Source of the DNA: Oscillospiraceae bacterium
GTDB lineage: Bacteria > Bacillota > Clostridia > Monoglobales > Monoglobaceae
DNA length: 41,948 nucleotides
Assembly (NCBI GenBank): GCA_015068605.1
Contig: SVKF01000004.1
Coordinates: forward strand, 1-41,948
Reading direction: 5' to 3'
In this document: positions 1 to 7,724 of the stretch, piece after piece
How the letters are laid out: each line of letters opens with the position of its first letter
How positions within the stretch are numbered: the first letter of the stretch is position 1
Notes under the pieces: model-generated
Seen by the model: the letters and a program-made list of their open reading frames with translations, nothing else
The model's database searches: none
Told to the model about the DNA's origin: nothing
Program-made: the position numbers and the translations under genes

Positions 1-42
1 GAGAATACTATAATAAATGTCGACATTTATTATAGTATTCTC
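1..42. repeat. Perfect 42-bp palindrome at the window edge (likely fold-back artefact)
   Basis: Bases 1-21 are the exact reverse complement of bases 22-42, with no spacer, around a central GTCGAC. A 21-bp perfect inverted repeat starting at base 1 and lying inside a coding region is the usual signature of an assembly or amplification fold-back at a contig end. The GH2 reading frame runs into it and stops within the mirrored half. A natural palindrome is possible but less likely. Confidence 0.75.
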
Positions 43-931
43 CCTCTTTTTCATCGGGAAGTTGAAGAAGCCTTACTGTTCTTATGCCAAATTCCGTACA
101 ATTTTCTGTTCCATTACATTCAATATAAAGCTTATATAAGGGGTGTTCCCCATATCCAATCGGAAACCAAAGCTTTGGATTTCTTATGTAAAGAATTTCT
201 CTTAACATTTCTTCACTGCACCATATACTGCGAGTACGGATAATTTCTCTTAACGGGTCTTCAATCCTTAAATTTATAAGACTACCTTTTTCAAAATCTT
301 TAAAATTCACTTCTATGCCAATTTCTGCACATTCTCCATCAATACTTTTTGTATAAACATATACGCTTTCAATTTTTATACCGTCATTTCTTTCTCTTAT
401 ACAAACATCTCCACTTATTCCGCAACTTACAAAGCGCATAGCCCAATCCCATCCAAAAGAATATTGAGGTCTTCTGCAATAAAGACGAGGAGCGCTGAAT
501 CCGGCATATCTTTCTTTTTTGCCGTCAATTTTCATAATCGATGAATAGAAATATACTTCTATAGTATTCTCTCCGATTACCAAAGCATCCTCAACATCAA
601 AAGAATGAGGTATATACGCATTATCACAATAGGCAATATGTTTATCGTTAAGATATATATCACAGTATGTATCCAGCTTTTCAAAAACAAGTTCTGCGTT
701 TTTTAACGATTCATCTATTATAAACTTCTTTGTATAAACCCAATTATAAAGTTCGTACTTTTGAAATTTTTCAGCATTATCTCTGTAAAAAATATCCTTT
801 TCTTCGCTTATTTCCGAATTCACAATATCATTTAAGGCACTGCCCGGAACATTCCCGCATATATTTACTTTTTCACCGTTTGGAGCCGTTCCGCACGCTT
901 CCCATTTTCCGTTTAGATCAATAATTCTCAT
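8..931 (-). CDS. Beta-mannosidase-like glycoside hydrolase family 2 protein, truncated at the window edge
   Basis: The N-terminal 307 residues match the sugar-binding (jelly-roll) and immunoglobulin-like domains of GH2 beta-mannosidases. Residues 156-163 (QYSFGWDW) are the mannosidase-type signature, followed by the CGISG element. Full enzymes are about 800 residues, so the TIM-barrel catalytic domain with its two glutamates is missing here. The last residues come from the mirrored half of the 42-bp palindrome, so the genuine sequence probably ends near base 22 and the stop codon is not real. The start follows GGTGGT about 7 bases upstream. No signal peptide is visible, which suggests cytoplasmic hydrolysis of imported manno-oligosaccharides. 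An AraC gene lies just upstream, separated from it by a terminator. Confidence 0.8.
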   Translation of the reverse strand: MRIIDLNGKWEACGTAPNGEKVNICGNVPGSALNDIVNSEISEEKDIFYRDNAEKFQKYELYNWVYTKKFIIDESLKNAELVFEKLDTYCDIYLNDKHIAYCDNAYIPHSFDVEDALVIGENTIEVYFYSSIMKIDGKKERYAGFSAPRLYCRRPQYSFGWDWAMRFVSCGISGDVCIRERNDGIKIESVYVYTKSIDGECAEIGIEVNFKDFEKGSLINLRIEDPLREIIRTRSIWCSEEMLREILYIRNPKLWFPIGYGEHPLYKLYIECNGTENCTEFGIRTVRLLQLPDEKEGEYYNKCRHLL

Positions 932-1042
932 TAGATTACCACCATTTTATTTATTGTATAATTAATTTTAACATATTTCCGCATTTTCTTCTCTCCATTT
1001 TTGTATATTATGTAGCCATTTTCTATATATAATTAAAAAAAT

Positions 1043-1076
1043 CCCCTGCGCACCGCACAAAAACGGCACACAGGAG
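1043..1076 (-). terminator. Rho-independent terminator after the first AraC gene
   Basis: On the minus strand a 13-bp stem (several G-U pairs) with an 8-base loop is followed by ATTTTTTT (plus-strand complement at 1035-1042). It lies 14 bases past the AraC stop, so the regulator and the GH2 gene are separate transcription units. Confidence 0.8.
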
Positions 1077-1090
1077 ACAAATAATACCAA

Positions 1091-1921
1091 CTATTTCTCG
1101 CTAATATTTTTTACATAATTATTTCTCATATCCACGGGTAAAACCCCATATTCACTTTTAAAATTCCTCATAAAGGTTGAAAGTGAATTGAACCCTGATT
1201 CCTCGGATATATCACTTATCTTTTTATTCGTGGTTATAAGCAGCCTCGCCGCATAGTTAAGGCGAATTTTTCTGATATAAGAAACAAGAGTTATTCCTGT
1301 ATGCTTCTTAAAAAACTGGAGCAGATACTGCTTTCCTATATAGAAATTTGCCGCAATCTCATCCACAAGATTTTCCAATGCAAAATTCGCCTGTATATAG
1401 CTTATCATTTCTCTTAAACGGACATTAGACAAAGAACAACGCTCCTTCATATCCGAATCAATGTTATCCAGAATAAAAAGTATCATTGAGCAGGCTATAT
1501 GTTTTTTAATCCGTTCATGGAAATAATCGTTTTCTTCTGAAAATTTTTCAAGTGCATAGAAAAGATTTTTTATTATTTCAAGCTTTTCCCCTTCAATATT
1601 CGTCAGTATTCCGCCTTCAATAATTGTCAACATATTGACAATTTCATCCGGAATATAAAAAACAGGAATCTGAACATGAAAGATTTCGCACTCTTCTTCC
1701 AGACGAAGTTCATGGAAATCATTAAGCCGCATTACAGACACATTACCCATTCTTTCATCGTATGGCGTTCCGTTTATTATATTCTTGCCTTTTCCTCGAA
1801 CAGCAATTTCAACTTCATAAAAAGTATGCCAGTGAAGCTTATATCCCGAAATACAGCGTCTGTCCGTTCTAATGGAACTTGCATTATGCATTTCAATTAA
1901 CTCAATAAAATCCTTATCCAT
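1091..1921 (-). CDS. AraC-family transcriptional regulator (cupin sensor + HTH_18)
   Basis: This 276-residue protein has the AraC/XylS layout. Residues about 20-100 look like a cupin-type ligand domain (HWHTFYEVEIAVRGKG, then a MRLNDFHELRL strand). Residues about 170-270 are a double helix-turn-helix ending with SGFNSLSTFMRNFKSEYG. AraC proteins of this form usually activate sugar-catabolic promoters when bound to a sugar. It lies between the GH2 gene and a second AraC gene, so it probably controls one of these units; which one cannot be told from sequence. The start has a strong GGGGTGG ribosome site. A TTGATA element upstream could be its -35 box, but the -10 is weak. Its terminator is at 1043-1076. 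Confidence 0.9.
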   Translation of the reverse strand: MDKDFIELIEMHNASSIRTDRRCISGYKLHWHTFYEVEIAVRGKGKNIINGTPYDERMGNVSVMRLNDFHELRLEEECEIFHVQIPVFYIPDEIVNMLTIIEGGILTNIEGEKLEIIKNLFYALEKFSEENDYFHERIKKHIACSMILFILDNIDSDMKERCSLSNVRLREMISYIQANFALENLVDEIAANFYIGKQYLLQFFKKHTGITLVSYIRKIRLNYAARLLITTNKKISDISEESGFNSLSTFMRNFKSEYGVLPVDMRNNYVKNISEK

Positions 1922-2000
1922 AGCTTACCACCCCACTCTATTATGTATAAGTATATCATAGTTTTATCAAAAAATCTATTCATTTTCAAATAAATTCCTT

Positions 2001-2846
2001 TCAAATCCTAAATACTTTATTTCCTGAATATAATAGGACGTCACCGTACTCTCTTGGAGTTTTCCCTGTTTGCTTTTTAAAAATACGACTGAAATAATTT
2101 GCGTCTTCAAAACCAACTGCAAGAGAAACTTCCCCAACGGTCATTTCCTCTGTGAGTAACAAATCTTTTGCTTTTTCAATGCGTTTTTTTAGTTTATATT
2201 CATTTGGAGAACAACCGTGACAATTATAAAAAATGCGTCTGAAATGGCTTTCTGAAAAACGGCACATTTTTGCTAATTCTCTGATTTGTATGCATTCTGT
2301 ATAATGCTCATCTATATATTTTTTAGCTGCCTTGACTTTATTGAATTCTTCACAATAATCTCTTTTTTGAAGAACAATGAAATACTTATATAAAAGTTCA
2401 TAAACAAGACCTTTTGATTTAACCTTATATCCATTTTTCTTATTAAGCCATATATTTAATATTTTTTCAAGAATAACCCCGGCTTCAAAATTATCCTTTA
2501 TCACCAGATTGTCCGCAATTTCATTGAAATCTTTAAAATATTCATCGAGAACTCCACAAAAACTTATATCAAAATTAAGCGTGATATGACAAAAATTTTC
2601 CTGACTTGTACACTCAACCGAATATGTCGATTTTTCTGTCAGAAAAAGAAGCTCTCCACTTTTTAAAGAAATCTGTTTATTTTCGAATCTGTATAATGCA
2701 CTCCCTGTTAAACAGTAAACAATCCCTGCACATCTTCTTCCATCGATGTATCCGTCATATCTATATCCGTTCACATAATTATAATTGTGTATAAGTATAA
2801 TATCTCTAATACCGAAATCAAAATCACCCTTAAACAAGTCTTTCAT
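2001..2846 (-). CDS. AraC-family transcriptional regulator, divergent to the isomerase operon
   Basis: An N-terminal cupin-like region (about residues 20-110, with the LTGSALYRFEN and LKSGELLFL strands) is followed by a C-terminal double helix-turn-helix (about 180-275) with the conserved ending AVGFEDANYFSRIFKKQTGKTP. The start is the second of two in-frame ATGs: GGGTG directly abuts the first one (2852) but sits at proper spacing from 2846. It is transcribed away from the isomerase/707-residue gene pair across a 156-base intergenic region that carries a consensus promoter for this gene and a weak-35, extended -10 promoter for the pair. That is the classic arrangement for a local sugar-responsive activator. 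Confidence 0.9.
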   Translation of the reverse strand: MKDLFKGDFDFGIRDIILIHNYNYVNGYRYDGYIDGRRCAGIVYCLTGSALYRFENKQISLKSGELLFLTEKSTYSVECTSQENFCHITLNFDISFCGVLDEYFKDFNEIADNLVIKDNFEAGVILEKILNIWLNKKNGYKVKSKGLVYELLYKYFIVLQKRDYCEEFNKVKAAKKYIDEHYTECIQIRELAKMCRFSESHFRRIFYNCHGCSPNEYKLKKRIEKAKDLLLTEEMTVGEVSLAVGFEDANYFSRIFKKQTGKTPREYGDVLLYSGNKVFRI

Positions 2847-2867
2847 AATCATTCACCCACTAATTAA

Positions 2868-2896
2868 ATTATAGCATCGGTATATTGACCTGTCAA
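2868..2896 (-). promoter_or_regulatory. Consensus sigma-A promoter for the second AraC gene, with an overlapping inverted repeat
   Basis: On the minus strand TTGACA (2896-2891) and TATAAT (2873-2868) are separated by exactly 17 bases. A short inverted repeat, TTGAC-CT-GTCAA at 2885-2896, overlaps the -35 and could be an operator, for example for autoregulation. The promoter match is directly visible; the operator role is inferred. Confidence 0.85.
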
Positions 2897-2960
2897 CTCA
2901 TTTTTTAGTCGTTTTGTGCTAATTTATAATTGATTACCCTATTTAAAATAAAAAAAAATA

Positions 2961-2969
2961 TGGTATAAT
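2961..2969 (+). promoter_or_regulatory. Extended -10 element for the isomerase operon
   Basis: TGGTATAAT gives a TGn extension plus a perfect TATAAT box at 2964-2969. No good -35 lies 16-18 bases upstream (A-rich tract), as expected for a promoter needing an AraC-type activator. The ribosome site GAGAGG follows at about 2988. Confidence 0.65.
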
Positions 2970-3002
2970 TATAATGCAAATTTATATGAGAGGATGAATT
3001 TT

Positions 3003-4433
3003 ATGATACATACAAGACGAACAAAAATCGGAATTGTTGGTATGGGGCATTATATTTACTGGCCTCAATTCGATGGTCTTAAAGCTGAGCTTATGCAAAA
3101 ACAAAATGATTTTAAAGAATATTTTTCAGAGAATTCGGATTTAATTGATTTAGGCTTTGCCGATGATATCGACTCGGCAATAATTGCTGTAAAGAAAGGA
3201 ATTGCAGAGGATATTGATGCACTTTTCATTATAATGTCAACCTATATAACTTCTGCCGTTGCTTTCCCGTTTGCAAAATATTTAAAAGTACCGCAAATTC
3301 TTGTAGGAATCCAGCCACTTGACAGACTGGACTATTCAAAAACCACCACATATATGCAGCTTTGCAACGATGATATTTGCTCAATACCGGAATTTGCAGG
3401 CGTTTATGAACGCTTAGGTGCAAAAAAGCCGTTTTTCATTGTTGAAACTTCTTCAAACAAAGATGCGATACAGAAGCGTGTTACCGAATATGAAAAAGCA
3501 ATTAATGCTCTTTCTTCCTTTAGGTATGCGAAATTTGGATATCTTGGTCACACCTATGACGGAATGTATGATATGAACACAGATCCGACCGCATTTGCAA
3601 AGACTTTCGGAAGTCATGTTAAGATGCTCGAAATGTGCGAACTTGTTGACTATGTAACTAATGCTTCACAAGGGGATATAAACGACAAAATTGATGAAAT
3701 AAAAAGCTTATTTGAGATAAAAGAACCCTCCTGTGACCCACTTACAGACTATGTAAGCGAAAAAGATATTGAATGGGCAGCAAGAAACGCAGTGGGACTT
3801 GATAAATTAATTGAGGTTAACGGGCTTTCGGCACTTGCATACTATTATAAGGGAGAAAACAACAATCTTTATGAAAAAGTTGCATCAAATCTTATAATTG
3901 GTAATTCTCTTTTAACAAGTCGCGGAATTCCGCTTGCGGGAGAGGCGGATTTAAAAACAGCAGCTGCTATGCTTATTATGAACAGAGTTGGCAGTGGCGG
4001 CTCTTTCGCCGAGCTTCATCCCTTTGATGTGGTTGACGACATTGTTCTCATAGGTCATGACGGACCACACAACATCAATATCAGCGACTCCAAACCGATT
4101 ATAAGAAAGCTAAAGAAATTTCACGGAAAATCAGGGGAAGGTATTTCTGTGGAATTTAAGCTTAAGACAGGGGAGGTATCTCTTCTTTCTTGCTCGGTTC
4201 AATCCGATGGGAATTTAAAACTTATTGCGTCAACTGCACAATCGTTGCCCGGTGCAATACCGCAAACCGGCAATACTAATACAAAATGCAAGTTTGATAT
4301 TCCTGTTGAAAGATGGATTGAAAAATGGTGTGAAGCAGGTCCAACTCATCATCTTGCATTAGGGGTCGGAAATCATATAAAAGAAATTGAAATTTTTTCA
4401 AAAATGTCAGAAATTCCTTTATTCAAGGTATAA
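3003..4433 (+). CDS. L-arabinose/L-fucose isomerase-fold sugar isomerase
   Basis: This 476-residue protein has the length and order of L-arabinose isomerase. The C-terminal half shows GEADLKTAAAMLIM (Glu about 314), GGSFAELHPFD (Glu about 337), IGHDGPHN (His about 352) and GPTHHLALGVGNH (His about 449/450). These correspond to the four manganese ligands of E. coli AraA (E306, E333, H350, H450). The N-terminal substrate region is unlike classical AraA, so the sugar may not be arabinose. The start is the second ATG: GAGAGG abuts the first ATG at 2994 and is well spaced from 3003. The 707-residue gene begins 12 bases after the stop, so the two are co-transcribed and probably act on one substrate. 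Fold confidence is high and substrate confidence low. Confidence 0.75.
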   Translation: MIHTRRTKIGIVGMGHYIYWPQFDGLKAELMQKQNDFKEYFSENSDLIDLGFADDIDSAIIAVKKGIAEDIDALFIIMSTYITSAVAFPFAKYLKVPQILVGIQPLDRLDYSKTTTYMQLCNDDICSIPEFAGVYERLGAKKPFFIVETSSNKDAIQKRVTEYEKAINALSSFRYAKFGYLGHTYDGMYDMNTDPTAFAKTFGSHVKMLEMCELVDYVTNASQGDINDKIDEIKSLFEIKEPSCDPLTDYVSEKDIEWAARNAVGLDKLIEVNGLSALAYYYKGENNNLYEKVASNLIIGNSLLTSRGIPLAGEADLKTAAAMLIMNRVGSGGSFAELHPFDVVDDIVLIGHDGPHNINISDSKPIIRKLKKFHGKSGEGISVEFKLKTGEVSLLSCSVQSDGNLKLIASTAQSLPGAIPQTGNTNTKCKFDIPVERWIEKWCEAGPTHHLALGVGNHIKEIEIFSKMSEIPLFKV

Positions 4434-4445
4434 AAGGAGAATATT

Positions 4446-6569
4446 ATGTTTAAAAATATAACTCTTGAAATAGGTCTTAAGCCCTTTAAAGAAACCACTC
4501 CTCAATACATACATACTGTATGCGAAAAAATGTTTACTCAATGGCGTCCTTTACTAAAAGACCGTCAGTATATCTCAATTATGATTTGGGCATCTGACGG
4601 AAGCGAAATTCTGGATTACACGGGTGATATTGACAAAAGCTTTGAATGGTGTTGTTATATTGGAACTGCAAACAAGGAGCTTGTGGGCGATATGCCACCC
4701 GAAACATCTTTGCACGAGCGGAAGCAGTTTTATATGGAAAATCCACCCGTTATGACTTATAGAATTTTAAAAAATATAATTTCCGAACTTAAATCAGTTG
4801 GAAAAACATTTTATCCCGAAAGTACAATTCGTGTAGGCGCAACATTTGATATAGGTCCGGAATTTGCCGTATCTGACTTTAAATATAATCGACACAGAGA
4901 AGTCTGTAAAGGTAGCGGTTGTGACTCACTCGGATTCATAGATGCAACAGCTCTCCTCAAAGGTGATAACTACCCTTATGCCGCATTTCCAAACGGTGTC
5001 CCTGAAAACACTCCAATGGGTACACTTTTAGGTGCACAGGCTGATATCTATTTAAAGGATATGGGTTTTGATTATATATGGCTTTCAAACGGTATGGGAT
5101 TTTGTTATGAACCATGGAACAGTTATGGAAAAATTTATGACGAAAATCAGTTTTATCCTGAAAAGCTTGATAAAACCAAAGAAAACATTTTCTTATTTTG
5201 GAAACTTTTCAGAGAAAAATGTAAGGATTTCCCTATCGAAACTCGCGGAACAAACTTTTCTGTAGGCATTGATTATGCCTGCGACGGCGTGCCACTTCAC
5301 GACATATATAGCGCCAATCTTAATATAACTCCGCCTCCAAATTCACCATGGGCGGCGATTAACGATGACATTGGGATAGAAATGCTCGGTCAACTTACAA
5401 GAAACTGCAATCTGCCACAAAACGACTATATGTTTCGTTTTTATCTACATGATATGTGGTGGCTTAATTCCCCTTGGTACGACAGATACGAAAGCAACCC
5501 CTATGACATATATATCCCTATGTCTTTATCTCGTATAGACGAAAACGGAAATACATCCGCCCCGTCTCTTTTTAACATTCTTTCTGTGGACAATTCTATG
5601 GGAGATATGCCGGACTGTTGTGTAAACGAGGTTATACCGCATATTTTAAAAGCGGAGAAAGATGTTCCTGATGAAGCTGCACCTTTGGTACTTTTATACC
5701 CTATGCGTGAATATACAACGAGTCATAGTGAGAAAATGCTTCATGAAATGTATTTTGGCGATACATTTTTGAAAAATGCCCTTAACTCCGGTTTTCCTCT
5801 TTGTAGTGTTGTTTCAACGGATAATTTTTTAAAGCACAATCTTGAAACATATTCAAAAAGCATTCTGATTTTCCCTGCATCTTTCGATAATGCTGAAGTA
5901 AAAGAAAAACTCTATGAATACGGCAAAAACGGAGGAAAACTAATAGCTTACGGCAGTTCAGATGAGCTTGACAAGCTTAACATCAAGTGTACAAAAATTG
6001 ATATTGCAAAAGATATTTCACAATTTTTTGACGGAATAAAGGCATTTGGATACGAAATCAATTTCATTAAACCAAATAGTGAAATACCTCTGCCTGCAAT
6101 GACTATTCACAAAAACAATAACGCCTTTATGTTTAATGTGTATAATCGCAGCAACACGGTTGAGTCACGCTTTAAATTTCCTTTAGGTGCTCCGATTTTA
6201 AACGGCTATGATACTGAAATTATAAACGGATATTCAACTTATCGTTTTCCAAGAAGTGTACATTCCGAATGTCGTGTTTTTATCAAACAAGAAAACGGTG
6301 TTGTACGCTCGCGTGAGCAAATTCCAACTAATCGGAAATATCGCAGAAAAATTGAAATTTCAGGACTTAAAAACGCTGAGGTATGTCTTTTTGCGGAAAA
6401 GTACTGTATTGATAAAGCCGATATAGCTACATTGGAATACCCTGATTCAACCCCTGTTTTATGTGAAAATTGGGAAGTAGTTTCCGACAGTGAAAACGGC
6501 ACATACTTGCGTATCAAAAATGTTTCGGGGAAAATCTATTTATGTATGCCGTTTAAAGATAGAATGTAA
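4446..6569 (+). CDS. Uncharacterised 707-residue protein, possibly a glycosidase-like enzyme
   Basis: I do not recognise a named family. No signal peptide is visible, so it is probably cytoplasmic. Residues 1 to about 400 are rich in Trp, Tyr and Asp and read like a TIM-barrel hydrolase (motifs LEIGLKPFKE, IRVGATFDIGPEF, WLSNGMGFCYEPWNSYG, ETRGTNFSVGIDYACDG, FYLHDMWWLNSPWYDRY). Residues about 410-540 resemble the Rossmann-like amidotransferase/trimerisation domain of GH42-type enzymes (VLLYPMREY, SILIFPASFDN, NGGKLIAYGSSDEL). The last 150 residues look beta-rich. Glu residues in the PEF and ETRG motifs are possible catalytic acids, which is inference only. It follows a sugar isomerase by 12 bases with a good AAAGGAG ribosome site. 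Context supports sugar or glycoside processing, but the chemistry is unknown. Confidence 0.6.
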   Translation: MFKNITLEIGLKPFKETTPQYIHTVCEKMFTQWRPLLKDRQYISIMIWASDGSEILDYTGDIDKSFEWCCYIGTANKELVGDMPPETSLHERKQFYMENPPVMTYRILKNIISELKSVGKTFYPESTIRVGATFDIGPEFAVSDFKYNRHREVCKGSGCDSLGFIDATALLKGDNYPYAAFPNGVPENTPMGTLLGAQADIYLKDMGFDYIWLSNGMGFCYEPWNSYGKIYDENQFYPEKLDKTKENIFLFWKLFREKCKDFPIETRGTNFSVGIDYACDGVPLHDIYSANLNITPPPNSPWAAINDDIGIEMLGQLTRNCNLPQNDYMFRFYLHDMWWLNSPWYDRYESNPYDIYIPMSLSRIDENGNTSAPSLFNILSVDNSMGDMPDCCVNEVIPHILKAEKDVPDEAAPLVLLYPMREYTTSHSEKMLHEMYFGDTFLKNALNSGFPLCSVVSTDNFLKHNLETYSKSILIFPASFDNAEVKEKLYEYGKNGGKLIAYGSSDELDKLNIKCTKIDIAKDISQFFDGIKAFGYEINFIKPNSEIPLPAMTIHKNNNAFMFNVYNRSNTVESRFKFPLGAPILNGYDTEIINGYSTYRFPRSVHSECRVFIKQENGVVRSREQIPTNRKYRRKIEISGLKNAEVCLFAEKYCIDKADIATLEYPDSTPVLCENWEVVSDSENGTYLRIKNVSGKIYLCMPFKDRM

Positions 6570-6584
6570 TAGGGGGATGGCAAA

Positions 6585-6656
6585 ATGCATCGACCATGCA
6601 AAACACCGAAAAAGCGTATAAAAAACATTTTTAAAAGCATAAATGACAATATATAG
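6585..6656 (+). CDS. Possible 23-residue basic peptide
   Basis: A short frame opens 8 bases after AGGGGG (6571-6576), right behind the stop of the 707-residue gene. It encodes a Lys/Arg-rich peptide (MHRPCKTPKKRIKNIFKSIN...). It could be a real small gene or the remnant of a longer one cut by deletion. The rest of the 6570-6726 gap is AT-rich with no other visible signal. Confidence 0.25.
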   Translation: MHRPCKTPKKRIKNIFKSINDNI

Positions 6657-6726
6657 CTTGTAAATTAGGAAAGAAAATTTGCAAAAGAGCGAATTTATAA
6701 ATTAAAAAGTGTTTTGTGTCTTGAAT

Positions 6727-6772
6727 AAACCTCACCTCTCGGAGTGCCTGTGTACTCCGAGAGGTGAGGTTT
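6727..6772 (+). terminator. Long perfect hairpin ending the isomerase operon
   Basis: A 19-bp perfect stem (6727-6745 with 6754-6772) encloses an 8-base loop. The stem ends in TTT and is followed by GTTTC, so the U-tract is short. It separates the + strand sugar operon from the convergent minus-strand hydrolase gene and may act in both directions. Confidence 0.65.
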
Positions 6773-6792
6773 GTTTCGTGGCAAAAAAAGAT

Positions 6793-6819
6793 ACGGGGAT
6801 TATGTCAAAACATCCCCGT
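6793..6819 (-). terminator. Terminator of the metallo-hydrolase gene
   Basis: An 8-bp stem (6793-6800 with 6812-6819) is followed on the minus strand by CTTTTTTTGC. It lies 20 bases past the stop of the hydrolase gene. The plus-strand side also ends in TTTATTT, so it may work in both directions. Confidence 0.7.
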
Positions 6820-6838
6820 TTATTTATCTTATCTTAAA

Positions 6839-7576
6839 TTACAATTGAATTTCCATCCCATCTGATGAAAGAGTTACAGGAAAAGGAAAATCTGCTAATG
6901 ATATATCATCAAATCCTTTTAAATTGGGCTCATAATAGTGTGTTATAATCATACGGTCGGTATCTGTTTTTCTTAACATATCTGCCACATCCTCAAAAGC
7001 CGCGTGCGCCATTTCACATACAACCATATCATAATGCTCACCGTACACCAAATCCGGATATTCTAAGAATCCTTGTCCCATATCCCCCGTAAACAAAACT
7101 TTCTTTCCGTTTCTTTCAAATGTATATGAAAACGCAAAATTATTTTCTCCAAGGTGGCGGGTGCTTTTTGCCGTAACACAAATATCTCCGTTGCTGAAAA
7201 TTTTACCCTCTTTGGTTATTTCAAACTTTACCGTTTCCTTCGCCTTATCTCCCGAGACATTCATAATTTCAAGCCAATCTATAAAACCATCTCTGCCCTT
7301 CTCGCATGGAAAAAAACAAGTAGCGTTATCATTATATCTGAATCTTAACATAGGCTCAATAACACAGCTTAAGCTTCCAACATGGTCATTATGCATATGC
7401 GTTATAAATATTCCGCGAATTCTTTCAAACGGCTTATCATTATTCACCATAAGCCATTCAACAGGGCCACCTGCATCCAGTAAATAACTGAATTCATTCG
7501 TTTCAACCAATGTTGCTGAAGTGAAACGATTTTTTTCTGCATAGCCATGACTGCTTCCTAAAAAAGTAATTTTCAC
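6839..7576 (-). CDS. Metallo-beta-lactamase-fold hydrolase
   Basis: This 245-residue protein has the MBL fold. It begins with the VKITFLGS strand, carries the zinc motif THMHNDH (residues 59-65), continues with an FTGDMGQG turn whose Asp is a typical zinc ligand, and ends with IITHYY. Known relatives include ribonuclease Z-like and lactonase-like hydrolases; the substrate cannot be assigned. The start is the GTG at 7576, preceded by a GGGGGAT site. The longer frame from TTG at 7651 is excluded because a consensus promoter at 7655-7683 places transcription initiation near 7648, inside that extension. It is a single-gene unit with its own promoter and terminator. Confidence 0.85.
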   Translation of the reverse strand: MKITFLGSSHGYAEKNRFTSATLVETNEFSYLLDAGGPVEWLMVNNDKPFERIRGIFITHMHNDHVGSLSCVIEPMLRFRYNDNATCFFPCEKGRDGFIDWLEIMNVSGDKAKETVKFEITKEGKIFSNGDICVTAKSTRHLGENNFAFSYTFERNGKKVLFTGDMGQGFLEYPDLVYGEHYDMVVCEMAHAAFEDVADMLRKTDTDRMIITHYYEPNLKGFDDISLADFPFPVTLSSDGMEIQL

Positions 7577-7654
7577 AGAAATCCCCCTATTCCTTAAATT
7601 ATCATTATAGCTTATCAGAAGAAAACAATATTCATAATTGTGAACTAACAATAA

Positions 7655-7683
7655 AGTATACCATAATATATATTTTTTGTCAA
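7655..7683 (-). promoter_or_regulatory. Sigma-A promoter of the metallo-hydrolase gene
   Basis: On the minus strand TTGACA (7683-7678), a 17-base A/T spacer and TATACT (7660-7655). Predicted initiation near 7648 leaves a leader of about 70 bases to the GTG start. Confidence 0.85.
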
Positions 7684-7724
7684 GCCCACCTTAGCTGTAT
7701 CTGCTGCAAACTTGTACAAAATTT

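Noticed and set aside
7577-7651. N-terminal extension of the metallo-hydrolase from a TTG
   Set aside because: The predicted transcription start near 7648 lies within it, and the family begins at the GTG at 7576 with a good ribosome site.
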